From PALSA-1004 sp963829085 (lineage in GTDB: Bacteria; Pseudomonadota; Gammaproteobacteria; Burkholderiales; SG8-41), in the NCBI GenBank assembly GCA_963829085.1, contig CAWHHJ010000004.1, positions 1 through 64,000 of the forward strand: a stretch of 64,000 nt of DNA. The letters are read 5' to 3'. Below the pieces are notes generated by a model, which searched no databases, was not told the DNA's origin, and saw only the letters and a list, made by a program, of their open reading frames with translations. Shown one piece after another: positions 36,735 through 45,119 of the stretch (position 1 is its first letter; the number at the start of each line of letters is the position of its first letter). The position numbers were made by a program, and so were the translations under genes.

Positions 36735-37604
36735 CCAACCTGCTCGGCGTACACGCACTCGTCTGGAGCGGCACGTGGGACGAGCCGGCTGCCCGCCACG
36801 CGATCTCCTCGGCAGCGGCCGCCGGGTTCGACCTGATCGAGATCCCGATCCTCGACCCGTTCGGCATCGACACCGCGATGACCCGTCGGCTGCTGGACGA
36901 GCACGGCATCGCAGGCTGCCTGCTCGATGGGGCTGCCCGATGACGCCGACGTCTCGAGCGAGGACCCGGCCGTCCGTGGCGCGACGGGCAAGACGGCTGC
37001 TCGACCGGGCGGTGGAGGTCGACCGCACGAGCTCGGCGCCGACTACCTGTGCGGCGTCCTCTACTCGCAGCTCGGCAAGTACCCCGGCGCCGGTGACGGC
37101 CAGCGTCGCGAGCCCACGTGGTCGAGGCGATCCGCTCGCTCGCGGACCGAGCCGGCCAGGCAGGCGTGAAGGTCAGCCTCGAGGTCGTGAACCGCTACGA
37201 GACCAACGTCGTCAACACCGCCGCGCAGATGCTGGAGCTGCTCGACGAGACCGGCACGAACCTCGCGGTCCACCTCGACACCTACCACATGAACATCGAG
37301 GAGGACGGCTTCGTGAAGCCCGTCGAGCAGTGCGCGGGACCGGCTGGGCTACGTCCACATCGGGGAGTCCCACCGTGGCTACCTCGGCACCGGCACGATC
37401 GACTTCGACGCGTTCTTCGGTGCCCTGGTCACGTCCGGGTACGACGGACCGATCACGTTCGAGAGCTTCAGCTCGGCCGTCGTCCACCCCGAGCTGAGCA
37501 ACCAGCTGGCCGTGTGGCGCAACCTGTGGGACGACGGCGACGACCTCGCGCGGCACGCGTACGAGTTCATGGCGAAGCGGCTGGTGCCGGCGGGGGTCCG
37601 GTGA
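36731..37604 (+). CDS. Sugar phosphate isomerase/epimerase (ketose 3-epimerase-like), frameshifted
   Basis: TIM-barrel enzyme of the AP-endonuclease-2-like superfamily. LLGVHALVWSGTWDE at the start, KVSLEVVNRYETNVVNTAAQM with a metal-binding Glu, LAVHLDTYHMNIEED (metal Asp/His), YVHIGESHRGYLGTGTIDF and GPITFESFSS (second metal Glu) match the D-tagatose/D-psicose 3-epimerase group. Several indels lie between 36,920 and 37,345. The stop overlaps the kinase start by 4 nt. The substrate is not fixed by sequence. Confidence 0.75.
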
Positions 37605-39037
37605 GTGCGGGCTTCCTCGGCATCGACCTCGGGACCAGCGGGCTCAAGCTGACGCTGGTGGCCGAGGACGGCCTCGTCCTCGCGGAGTCCGAGGCGTCGT
37701 ACGGCGTCGAGACGCCGCAGCCGGGCTTCGCGGAGACCCACCCCGACGACTGGATGGCGGCCCTCCGCGACGCGGCGGCACGTCTCCCCGCAGGCGAGGG
37801 CCTCCTGGCGATCGGCGTCACCGGGCAGATGCACGGACTCGTCCTCGCCGGCGAGGACGGCCGGCCGGCCGGACCGGCGGTGCTGTGGCCGGACCAGCGC
37901 GCCTCGTCGGTGCTGTCGAGCTGGCCGACGCTGCCGGGCGACGCCCGCGCCCGCCTCGCCAACCCGGTCTTCGCCGGCATGGCCGGGCCGATGCTGACCT
38001 GGCTCCGCCAGAACGAACCGGCCCAGCTGGACGCCGCCGCCCTCGTCCGTTCCCCCAAGGACTGGCTGCGGGCACAGCTGACCGGCGACCGGGTGACCGA
38101 GCGCAGCGATGCCTCGGCCACCCTGTTGTGGGACGTCACCACCGACGACTGGTCGACCGCCGCCACGGCTGCCGCCGGGGTCCGCGGTGACCAGCTGCCG
38201 GAGGTCGTGGCCAGCGACACGGTGGTCGGGAAGGCAACCTGGCCGCCGGTCGACGACGTGCAGGTGCAGGAGCACTCGACGGTGTCCGTGGTCGCCGGGG
38301 GAGCCGACACGGCCTGCGCGCTCGCGGCACTCCAGGCGAGCGGTCTCGCCGCGAACGGCAGTGACAGCGTCGTGGTGAACGTCGGCACGGGCGTGCAGAT
38401 CCTCCGTCCCGGCGTCACCGCGACCCCCCGGGAGTCCCCGGTGAGCCACCTGTACGCCGACGCGGCGGGTGGCTGGTACGAGATGCTCGCGGTCCAGAAC
38501 GGCGGGCTCGCACTCTCGTGGTGCCAGGACCTGCTGGGCCTCGACTGGGACACCTTCGTCGCCTCAGCCGCCACTGCCCGGCCCGGCTCGGCGGGCCTCT
38601 CGTTCGTGCCCTTCCTGACGGGGGAGCGCGGCGGCCTGGCCGGACCCGACTCCCGTGCCGGATGGCTCGGCGGCACCCGCTCGACCGGACGGGCGGAGCT
38701 CGCGCGCGCGGCGTTCGAGGCGTTGGCCTTCACGGTCCGACGCGGCATCGAGCTGCTGGGGGCCGAGTCCTCCGACGTCGTGCTCTCGGGCGGTGGTGCC
38801 CGGGATCGGTGGGTGCGCCAGCTCATCGCCGACGTGCTGGGTCGCCCGGTGTCGTACGTGTCCCTGCGCAGCGCGTCCGGGGTGGGCGCCGCGGTCCTGG
38901 CCGCCCGGGCGGTCGGGGTCGACCTGACCGTCTGCGCCGAGGTGGTGGCCGTCACGGTGTCGCCGTCGCCCGCTCTCGAGGACGCCTACGAGCGCTGGAA
39001 CCGCGCGGTCGAGGCGATGGCGGTGTTCGCCGGATGA
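37601..39037 (+). CDS. xylB: FGGY-family carbohydrate kinase, xylulokinase-like
   Basis: 478 residues, intact. Phosphorylates a ketopentose, probably D-xylulose. FGGY landmarks are GIDLGTSGLKLTL (ATP), GVTGQMHGLVL (the QMHG motif typical of xylulokinases), GTGVQI, FLTGERGG and LSGGGARDRWVRQL. The GTG start at 37601 overlaps the epimerase stop. Together with the epimerase it could convert an imported ketose to a phosphorylated intermediate. No xylose isomerase is present, so the inducing sugar may be a ketose or polyol-derived sugar. Confidence 0.85.
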   Translation: MSAGFLGIDLGTSGLKLTLVAEDGLVLAESEASYGVETPQPGFAETHPDDWMAALRDAAARLPAGEGLLAIGVTGQMHGLVLAGEDGRPAGPAVLWPDQRASSVLSSWPTLPGDARARLANPVFAGMAGPMLTWLRQNEPAQLDAAALVRSPKDWLRAQLTGDRVTERSDASATLLWDVTTDDWSTAATAAAGVRGDQLPEVVASDTVVGKATWPPVDDVQVQEHSTVSVVAGGADTACALAALQASGLAANGSDSVVVNVGTGVQILRPGVTATPRESPVSHLYADAAGGWYEMLAVQNGGLALSWCQDLLGLDWDTFVASAATARPGSAGLSFVPFLTGERGGLAGPDSRAGWLGGTRSTGRAELARAAFEALAFTVRRGIELLGAESSDVVLSGGGARDRWVRQLIADVLGRPVSYVSLRSASGVGAAVLAARAVGVDLTVCAEVVAVTVSPSPALEDAYERWNRAVEAMAVFAG

Positions 39038-39954
39038 GCCGGGGTGGCGTCACGGACCTGCCGTTCGCGACCGACCTGCGCGCGCTCCGCAGGACCCGCC
39101 GGTTGCGCGCGAGCGACGTGGCGGAGGCGCTGTCCGTGCACCCCAACACCATCCTGCGGTGGGAGCGCGGCGAACGACTCCCGGGCCCGCGCGTGATCCA
39201 CGACCTGGCCGATGCCCTCGGCGTCCCGCGACACCAGGTCATCACCTTCTTCGACGCCCACCGGTTGCCGGCCGAGCCGCCCCCGGGCCTCCGCGGCACC
39301 GGTCTCCGTCCGCTGCGACGACGCCGCGACCTGCCGGCCCAGGAGCTCGCAGACGCTCTGGGGGTGCCGGTCCACACGCTCTACAACTGGGAGTCCGGCC
39401 GGTGCCGTGTCCCGCACCGGTTCCTCGGGCCTCTCGCCGAGGCCCTGCAGGTGACCCCGAACCGCATGCACCTGCTGCTCGCGACGGCACCCGAGGTGGC
39501 CCGGCCGCCCGCGGCCCCGACGGCACGGACGCTCCAGGCTCTCAGGCGCCGGCGAGGGCTGACCGTGACCGCGTCCGCACGGTTCGTGGGCGTCTCCCGG
39601 TGGAGCATCAGGGCGTGGGAGGACCGCCGTACCGTCCCGCCGCTCTGGGCCGTCCGACGCCTGGCGGGCCTCTACGGTGTCGCGGCCGCCGAGGTCGCCG
39701 GGGTGTGCGGCGTCGCCCTGGACCTGAAGCTGCACCCGGGCACCTGGCGACCGGGGGACCTCGGCGAGGTGCTGGTCACGCTCCGGGCCTGGACCGGCGT
39801 GACCCAACGCGACGTCGCCGGGCGGCTGGGGGCCGGCACGGCGACGGTGCGCGCGTGGGAGGCGGGGCGCTGCCGACCGAGGGCCGCCAGCCTCCGCAAG
39901 CTCGAGCGGCTCTTCGGCCTTCCCGTGGCGGCCCTCGACGCGGCCGTGGGCTGA
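39034..39954 (+). CDS. Protein with four tandem XRE-type helix-turn-helix domains
   Basis: 306 residues made almost wholly of four Cro/C1-type HTH units. They begin at about residues 13 (LRALRRTRRLRASDVAEAL), 92 (LRPLRRRRDLPAQELADAL), 165 (LQALRRRRGLTVTASARFV) and 245 (LVTLRAWTGVTQRDVAGRL). Each ends in a W-E-x-G/R-R-x-x-P recognition-helix context (NTILRWERGER, HTLYNWESGRC, WSIRAWEDRRT, ATVRAWEAGRC). There is no effector or enzymatic domain. The ATG overlaps the xylB stop (ATGA), so it belongs to the sugar operon. DNA binding is predicted; the target is unknown. Confidence 0.8.
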   Translation: MSRGGVTDLPFATDLRALRRTRRLRASDVAEALSVHPNTILRWERGERLPGPRVIHDLADALGVPRHQVITFFDAHRLPAEPPPGLRGTGLRPLRRRRDLPAQELADALGVPVHTLYNWESGRCRVPHRFLGPLAEALQVTPNRMHLLLATAPEVARPPAAPTARTLQALRRRRGLTVTASARFVGVSRWSIRAWEDRRTVPPLWAVRRLAGLYGVAAAEVAGVCGVALDLKLHPGTWRPGDLGEVLVTLRAWTGVTQRDVAGRLGAGTATVRAWEAGRCRPRAASLRKLERLFGLPVAALDAAVG

Positions 39955-40046
39955 GCAGCCCGACGCGTTCGCAGCCGATCCCACGCTCAGGCACCTCTCA
40001 GGCGGACCCCCGACAATGGAGGTCACCCCCCGACGCCAGGAGACGC

Positions 40047-40453
40047 ATGACCGACGCCACCACCACGACGCCCCGAGCGCAGCGGCTCCTCGACCGGCTC
40101 GACGCCTGGGCGCACCGCGGCCGGCTGCGCGCGCTCGTGGTGAAGGTCGCGGTGACCGTCATGGGCCCGCTGGTGATCCTGACCGGCGTGGCGATGACCG
40201 TCCTGCCGGGTCCCGGCGTCGTCGTGATGGGCATCGGCCTGGCGCTGCTGGCGCTCGAGTACGCCTGGGCGCGCACCCTGCTGGTCCGCACCGGGCGGCT
40301 CCTCGACCGGGTCCGCCTCGCCGCGCTGCCGCGGGACGGATCGGCCGGACGGAAGTCCTCCTCGGCGTCGGTGCCGCCGGCGCCTTCGTGGTGGCGACGA
40401 CCGCGCTCACCGCGGCCGTGACGGCGTACGCCGGGAGCCTGGCCTTCCTCTGA
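40047..40453 (+). CDS. PGPGW-family transmembrane protein, one frameshift
   Basis: About 135 residues. Two hydrophobic segments flank the family signature VLPGPGVVVMGIGLALLALEYAWA, as in TIGR02611-type actinobacterial membrane proteins of unknown function. An indel near 40,350 shifts the frame; the continuation LLGVGAAGAFVVATTALTAAV adds a third segment and stops at 40,453. AGGAG precedes the ATG. Confidence 0.72.
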
Positions 40454-40616
40454 CCCCGGGCCCGGGGTGGTGGTCGATCTGGGCCGCCGTGGATGACCCG
40501 TCCGGGTCTGGTGGGCGTGCTTCCACCGCGAGGACAGTGGGCACTCCGGGGGGACACGGCTGAGACCACCATGCCGCAGGCGGACCGAGCATGCTCGGTC
40601 TGGCGAGAGGACCCGT

Positions 40617-40826
40617 GTGGCTTCGATGTCCTTGATGGCTCCCCGGGCATGGCACCCGGTGCTGTGGCTCACCCTGTGCTTCGCGGTCGCGGGCACCGTG
40701 GGAGGCCTCGCCTCGCGCCGGTACGCACCGGACGCGGGTATCGGCCTGGTGACCTTCTGGGTGCTCGCCTGGGGTGCGGTCGGCGTGGCCGGTGGCCTGG
40801 CGCTGCGCGCGTCGCGCCGACACTGA
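40617..40826 (+). CDS. Small two-helix membrane protein
   Basis: 69 residues, GTG start (an ATG lies three codons later). Two hydrophobic helices (HPVLWLTLCFAVAGTVGGL and GLVTFWVLAWGAVGVAGGLAL) and a basic RASRRH tail. No family is recognised. It is convergent with the S55-type peptidase. Its small size makes it uncertain. Confidence 0.45.
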   Translation: MASMSLMAPRAWHPVLWLTLCFAVAGTVGGLASRRYAPDAGIGLVTFWVLAWGAVGVAGGLALRASRRH

Positions 40827-40902
40827 CCGCCAGACGCACGGACCGGGCCGGAGCGCTCGGCTCCGGCCCGGTGCGGGCGTCGTACGTCGGGCGGCGGCGG
40901 GG

Positions 40903-42678
40903 TCAGCGCACCGCGACGACCGGCAGGTAGGCGAAGCCGGCCACGACCAGGTTGGTGTCGAGGGTCGTCCGGGTCGCCTTGACCCGGCGGAAGTGCACCG
41001 ACGTACGGATCTCGTCGTTCTTCTGGGTGGTGTTGAACGACTTGATCAGCTCCGGGACCGTGGTCATGTCGCCGCCCGACATCTCCGCCATCATCGAGTC
41101 CTCGTCCTCGTAGACGACGTACTCCTCCTCGCCGCCGCTCGCCCCTCCCGACAGGAGCAGCTCGCCCGTCTTGCCCGCGGCCTTCCGGGGGGCCGACGCC
41201 TTGACGCTGACGAAGCGGCCGGGCTTCTCGCGGTTGATCAGCTCGACCCGGATCGTGCGGGCGGAGCCGGCCCTGATGACGACCGGGCGCCGGGCGGTGA
41301 TCCGGCGCCACTCGCCGCCGGACTTCCAGTACGTCTTGCCGATCCGCCACGACGAGGCGTCGTCGGTGAAGGTGCTGCTGGTGGTCACCGAGGTGATGGT
41401 GACCTTCTCGGTCGCGTTGTCGGTCAGCGCGTAGAGCTGGTAGGCGAGGTCCATCAGCGGCGCCATCGAGACGTCGTAGCCGTCGGCGTAGCGGTCGCCT
41501 GAGGTGACCGTGAACGGGTCACCGTTGCGGCGCAGGCCGTGGATGGTCCAGGTGGAGGTGGCCCCGCCCTTGCCGAGGTGGTCGAGGGCCCGGTCGTTGA
41601 TCGAGACCATGGTCGACATGGCGATGTCGTTGAACCAGTCCGGGACGGTGACGTGCGAGGCGCCGTCGGCGCTCCGGCCGCGGTACGTCGCGCTGGCGGT
41701 GATGTCGTACGGCGTGGGCCGCGGGCCGGTGACGCCGTGGATGCCGGTCAGCCGGTCCTCGGTGACGGTGCCGATCGGTGCGCCGAGGTTCGCCAGCTTG
41801 AAGCCCGGGAACGCGACGTCGGGCTGGATGGTCACGGCATCCGCGCCGTGCAGCGAGTACGTCGTGTCGCCGGCGAAGCTGAGCGGGTGGCCGAAGCCGA
41901 CCACGTTGCTGCCGCAGACGGCGGTCGCGGTGCCGATGGCGGCGGCCGTGACGGTGCCGTAGGACATCGAGGCGGCCAGGTTGCCGCCGGGCGCGATCGG
42001 GATCGGGTCGGCGGAGACGCTGCTGCTGCCGGAGGCCCGGGTGGCCGAGGTGCCGTCACCGAACCAGCCGGAGAGCTGGTCGAAGCGGCGCTGGGTGAGC
42101 CCGGAGACCGCCAGCGGCGTCGGCAGGCGGTGCAGTCCGGAGGCGGCCTGGGCCTTGGTGGCACCGGACTCGACCAGCGCCGAGCGCAGGGCACGCGGGA
42201 CGGTGACCGTGGCCGGGAGCGGCGCGTCTGCGGGCAGCATGCCGAGCAACTCGGCGGCCGGCGTGATGCCGGCGATCGTGCTCGGTCCCATGGACAGGCC
42301 GTAGGAGACCGCGCCGATCAGGTCGCCGGTCGTCGGGTCGTAGACCGGTGAGCCGGACATGCCCTGCCAGATGCCGTTGGCCTGGATCGCCTCGGAGCCC
42401 AGGTTGGCGATGATCATGTCGACGCCCGGGGCGATGCCGTCCTCGAGCGTGTCGAGGTAGGTACCGCCGAACGACTCCGGCTGGGTGCCGCGGGTGACGG
42501 TCAGGCCGGTGACCGGCTGGTCGGTGACCAGCTGGTCCTGCGGGAAGGCAGTCACGCAGGCGGCCGCCGCGGCCGGGGCCGCGGCGTGCGGTGCGATGCC
42601 GGCGACGGCGCCGAGAGCGGTGGTGAGTCCGACGGCGATGAGGCTGCCGGGTCGAGTCCCGAGTACTCGTCTGGTCAT
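40903..42678 (-). CDS. Exported SpoIVB/S55-type serine peptidase domain protein
   Basis: 591 residues. The signal peptide runs to about AAAAA. The motif NGIWQGMSGSPVYDPTTGDLIGAVSYG carries the putative nucleophilic Ser in GSPV and resembles the SpoIVB (MEROPS S55) active site; GTATAVCGSNVVGFGHPLSF holds a likely His. The C-terminal 250 residues are beta-rich without a recognised family. In Bacillus, SpoIVB signals across a membrane; non-sporulating actinobacteria carry uncharacterised relatives. The ATG at 42678 is chosen over an upstream GTG because AGGAGGG lies 9 nt before it. Confidence 0.72.
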   Translation of the reverse strand: MTRRVLGTRPGSLIAVGLTTALGAVAGIAPHAAAPAAAAACVTAFPQDQLVTDQPVTGLTVTRGTQPESFGGTYLDTLEDGIAPGVDMIIANLGSEAIQANGIWQGMSGSPVYDPTTGDLIGAVSYGLSMGPSTIAGITPAAELLGMLPADAPLPATVTVPRALRSALVESGATKAQAASGLHRLPTPLAVSGLTQRRFDQLSGWFGDGTSATRASGSSSVSADPIPIAPGGNLAASMSYGTVTAAAIGTATAVCGSNVVGFGHPLSFAGDTTYSLHGADAVTIQPDVAFPGFKLANLGAPIGTVTEDRLTGIHGVTGPRPTPYDITASATYRGRSADGASHVTVPDWFNDIAMSTMVSINDRALDHLGKGGATSTWTIHGLRRNGDPFTVTSGDRYADGYDVSMAPLMDLAYQLYALTDNATEKVTITSVTTSSTFTDDASSWRIGKTYWKSGGEWRRITARRPVVIRAGSARTIRVELINREKPGRFVSVKASAPRKAAGKTGELLLSGGASGGEEEYVVYEDEDSMMAEMSGGDMTTVPELIKSFNTTQKNDEIRTSVHFRRVKATRTTLDTNLVVAGFAYLPVVAVR

Positions 42679-42833
42679 GGTGGTCGTCCCTCCTGGGCGC
42701 GGCGTCCCCCGCGGACGCACGGCATCCTTGCCCGCCGGGACGGGTTCGCGCAGGGGAATGGTCGAACCTCTCCGGCCGTCGCCCCGACACCCCTGCGGGT
42801 GGTCGGTTCACCGGCTGGTGGCAGAGAGTTCAC

Positions 42834-42892
42834 GTGTCCGGCGAGAAAGTGGACTCGCCGACCCTTCACTCCGGACACATTGTTGGTAGGGT
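42834..42892 (+). promoter_or_regulatory. Putative cspA promoter with overlapping inverted repeat
   Basis: TTCACT (42865-42870), a 16-bp spacer and TAGGGT (42887-42892) would start a leader of about 160 nt before cspA. An 8-bp inverted repeat, GTGTCCGG (42834-42841) and CCGGACAC (42871-42878), encloses this -35 box. A second perfect hairpin, GGCGAG/CTCGCC (42840-42859), overlaps the left half. Confidence 0.45.
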
Positions 42893-43062
42893 CGTGCCTG
42901 CAACAGGTGCAAGTTCCAGCAGGTCTGACGCCCGCGGAGTTTGTGATCCAACGGCGTTTCTTCTTCGTGTGGTCCCACTCACGAGTCGGAGCGACGTGTC
43001 ACCGCATCTGATGTGGGGTCGTCGAAGTGACGACCTCTCGCCCCGATAAGGAGTAACGAGCA

Positions 43063-43266
43063 ATGGCTCAGGGCACCGTGAAGTGGTTCAACGCCGAGAA
43101 GGGTTTCGGCTTCATCGCGCAGGAGGACGGCGGCGACGACGTCTTCGTGCACTACTCGGCGATCCAGACCCAGGGCTACAAGTCCCTGGACGAGAACCAG
43201 AAGGTCGAGTTCGACGTCACCCAGGGTCCCAAGGGCCCCCAGGCGGAGAACGTCCGCCCGATCTGA
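43063..43266 (+). CDS. cspA: Cold shock protein (CspA family)
   Basis: 67 residues, the full family length. Single-stranded nucleic-acid-binding OB fold with RNP1 KGFGFI and RNP2 VFVHYSAI. It acts as an RNA chaperone. AAGGAG (43048-43053) precedes the ATG. The leader is long and includes a 7-bp hairpin, GGTCGTC/GACGACC (43017-43035), just before the ribosome site, which may tune translation with temperature. A terminator hairpin follows the gene. Confidence 0.95.
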   Translation: MAQGTVKWFNAEKGFGFIAQEDGGDDVFVHYSAIQTQGYKSLDENQKVEFDVTQGPKGPQAENVRPI

Positions 43267-43312
43267 TCGCGGTTCACCGAGAGAACCGGAGAGCACCTGT
43301 CCTCAGTCTTCG

Positions 43313-43344
43313 GCGAGGCCCCCCCCGGTAGGGGTGGGACCTCG
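43313..43344 (+). terminator. Terminator downstream of cspA
   Basis: The arms CGAGGCCCCCCC and GGGGTGGGACCTCG pair with minor bulges around a short GGTA loop. It lies 47 bp after the cspA stop. Confidence 0.6.
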
Positions 43345-43469
43345 TGTCATTTCGCGGGACTATTTGTCGGTTTGCTCCGGTTTGATCGGTTGCCCAGGCG
43401 GGCAGGATGTGGTTGAACCTTGTCCGGTTCGCGCATTTCCGATGCACGCTACGAGAGGGAGGCTGACCG

Positions 43470-43629
43470 GTGCACGACCAGTTCGACGTCACCCTCGAGG
43501 ACGCCGACCTCCTCGGCGAGGTGGAGCTGACCACCAACCTGATCATCGCCGCCGCGAGTCCGACGACCACCTCGTCCGGACCAGATCGACGCGATCCTCG
43601 GCGTCGTCCCCGAGCAGCGCAGCGGCTAG
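43470..43629 (+). CDS. Small conserved-looking acidic protein, frameshifted
   Basis: About 53 residues after bridging one indel near 43,560: MHDQFDVTLEDADLLGEVELT, then TNLIIAAAS, then DQIDAILGVVP. The GTG start has GAGGGAGG 6 nt upstream. The acidic N-terminal helix and the D-x-I-D-x-I-L-G ending resemble short actinobacterial proteins of unknown role. It may be regulatory; I cannot name a family. Confidence 0.5.
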
Positions 43630-43664
43630 CTCCGAGCTCGATACCGGTCCGGGCTGGACCTCGC

Positions 43665-43692
43665 TTGCGACAATACCCCAGGGGGGTAACGT
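43665..43692 (+). promoter_or_regulatory. csoR promoter with CsoR operator in the spacer
   Basis: TTGCGA (43665-43670), 16-bp spacer, TAACGT (43687-43692). The spacer is filled by ATACCCCAGGGGGGTA (43673-43688), which matches the G/C-tract palindrome bound by copper-sensing CsoR repressors. Transcription would begin at or next to the ATG of csoR at 43700, so the mRNA is probably leaderless. Confidence 0.75.
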
Positions 43693-43699
43693 GGCAGGC

Positions 43700-43993
43700 A
43701 TGAGCGAGCACCAGCACGGCTACATCCACCGCAAGGACGACTACCTCAAGCGGCTGCGCCGCATCGAGGGCCAGGCCCGCGGCCTGCAGCGGATGGTCGA
43801 GGAGGAGAAGTACTGCATCGACATCCTCACCCAGGTCTCCGCGATGACGAAGGCCCTCCAGGCCGTCTCGCTCGGCCTGCTCGAGGAGCACATGAACCAC
43901 TGCGTCGTCGACGCCGCCCGGCCGGGCGACGACGAGGCGCAGGAGAAGGTCAACGAGGCCGTCGACGCGATCGCCCGCCTGGTCCGCTCCTGA
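43700..43993 (+). CDS. csoR: Copper-sensing transcriptional repressor CsoR
   Basis: 97 residues, all-helical DUF156 family. The copper ligands Cys39 (KYCIDI), His64 and Cys68 (EEHMNHC) form the C-H-C set of true CsoR. RRIEGQARGLQRMVEEE is the DNA-binding face. Apo-CsoR represses; Cu(I) releases it. It is first in the operon with copZ, a His-rich exported protein and copA. The ATG at 43700 lies 8 nt after the -10 box, so no ribosome site is expected. Confidence 0.93.
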   Translation: MSEHQHGYIHRKDDYLKRLRRIEGQARGLQRMVEEEKYCIDILTQVSAMTKALQAVSLGLLEEHMNHCVVDAARPGDDEAQEKVNEAVDAIARLVRS

Positions 43994-44017
43994 CCGTCGA
44001 CCGCGAGGCGATCGACC

Positions 44018-44226
44018 ATGAGCGAGACCAGCACCTGGACCGTCACCGGCATGACCTGCGGCCACTGCGTCGCCTCCGTCACCGAGGAGCTGCTCGAGGA
44101 GTCGACGGCGTCGAGTCCGTCGACGTCGTCCTCGCGACCGGCGCCGTCACCGTCACCAGCGCCGCCCCGCTCGACCGCGCGGCCGTCGCGGCCGCCGTCG
44201 ACGAGGCGGGGTACGCGCTGGCATGA
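44018..44226 (+). CDS. copZ: CopZ-like copper chaperone (HMA domain), one frameshift
   Basis: About 69 residues. The metal site is GMTCGHCVASV (MxCxxC), then the ferredoxin-like fold ending in AAVDEAGYALA. It carries Cu(I) to the CopA ATPase in the cytoplasm. One base is missing near 44,100. The stop overlaps the next start (ATGA). Confidence 0.82.
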
Positions 44227-45119
44227 ACAGCGCGCCGCTCCGCGTCGCCGCCTTCCTGGTCGGCCTGGGCGTGGTGTTCGCCGCGGCCTCGCGGTCGGCA
44301 GCGCGGTCGGTCCGGAGATCGAGCCGGTGGCCGGACACGACGGACCGGAGGGGCACGGGGCGTCCGGGCAGCGATCGTCCACACCCGGGTCGTCGGGCGA
44401 GCACGCGCAGCACGGCGGCGGGCACGGTCAGGACGGCTCGCGCTCGAGCTCGACCGCTCCCGAGTCGCGCCCGGGTCGGCCCGGCGCCGTGACCTTCCGC
44501 CTCCTCGACGGGAGCGGCGCGCCGCTGACGTCGTACGACGTAGAAGCACGAGCGAGACCTGCACCTGATCGTGGTCGGGACGCCCGACCTCACCGACTTC
44601 CAGCACGTGCACCCCACCCGGCGACGGCGACCTGTGGACGGCGCGGATGGCGCTGGCGCCCGGTCGCTGGCGGGTGTTCGCCGACGGTCGCACCGCGGGC
44701 GAGGACTTCGTCGCGCAGGCCACGCTGACCGTCGCCGGGGCGCCGTACCTCCGATCCGCGCCGTCCCCGGCGCCGAGCACCCGACGACGCGTCGGCCGGT
44801 ACGACGTCGGCGCTGCGACGCCGCGGACGACGGCACGATGACGCTCCGGGTCACCCGCGACGGGAAGCCGGTGACCGACCTGCAGCCCTACCTCGGCGCC
44901 TACGGGCACCTGGTGGCGATCCGCGCGCGGCGACCTCGGCTACCTGCACGTCCACCCCGAGGACGGTCGCGCCAGGCCCCGAGGTGGCGTTCGCGGTCGA
45001 GGTTCGACAAGCCCGGCGACTACCGGCTGTTCTTCGACTTCCAGCACGACGGCGGGGTCCGCACCGCGGCGTTCACCGTGCGCGCCGGCGGCCACGGGGA
45101 AGGCGGCCATGAGCACTGA
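44223..45119 (+). CDS. Exported His-rich protein of the copper operon, frameshifted
   Basis: About 298 residues. An N-terminal hydrophobic segment (VAAFLVGLGVVFAAA) is followed by a His/Gly/Ser-rich stretch (GEHAQHGGGHGQDG). Two beta-rich modules follow with DFQHVHPT, YGHLVAIRA, YLHVHPEDG and FFDFQHDGGVRTAAFTV. The paired H-x-H-P sites look like extracytoplasmic metal ligands. It recurs in actinobacterial copper loci as an unnamed protein (from memory). Many indels occur. It overlaps copA by 11 nt. Confidence 0.65.
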
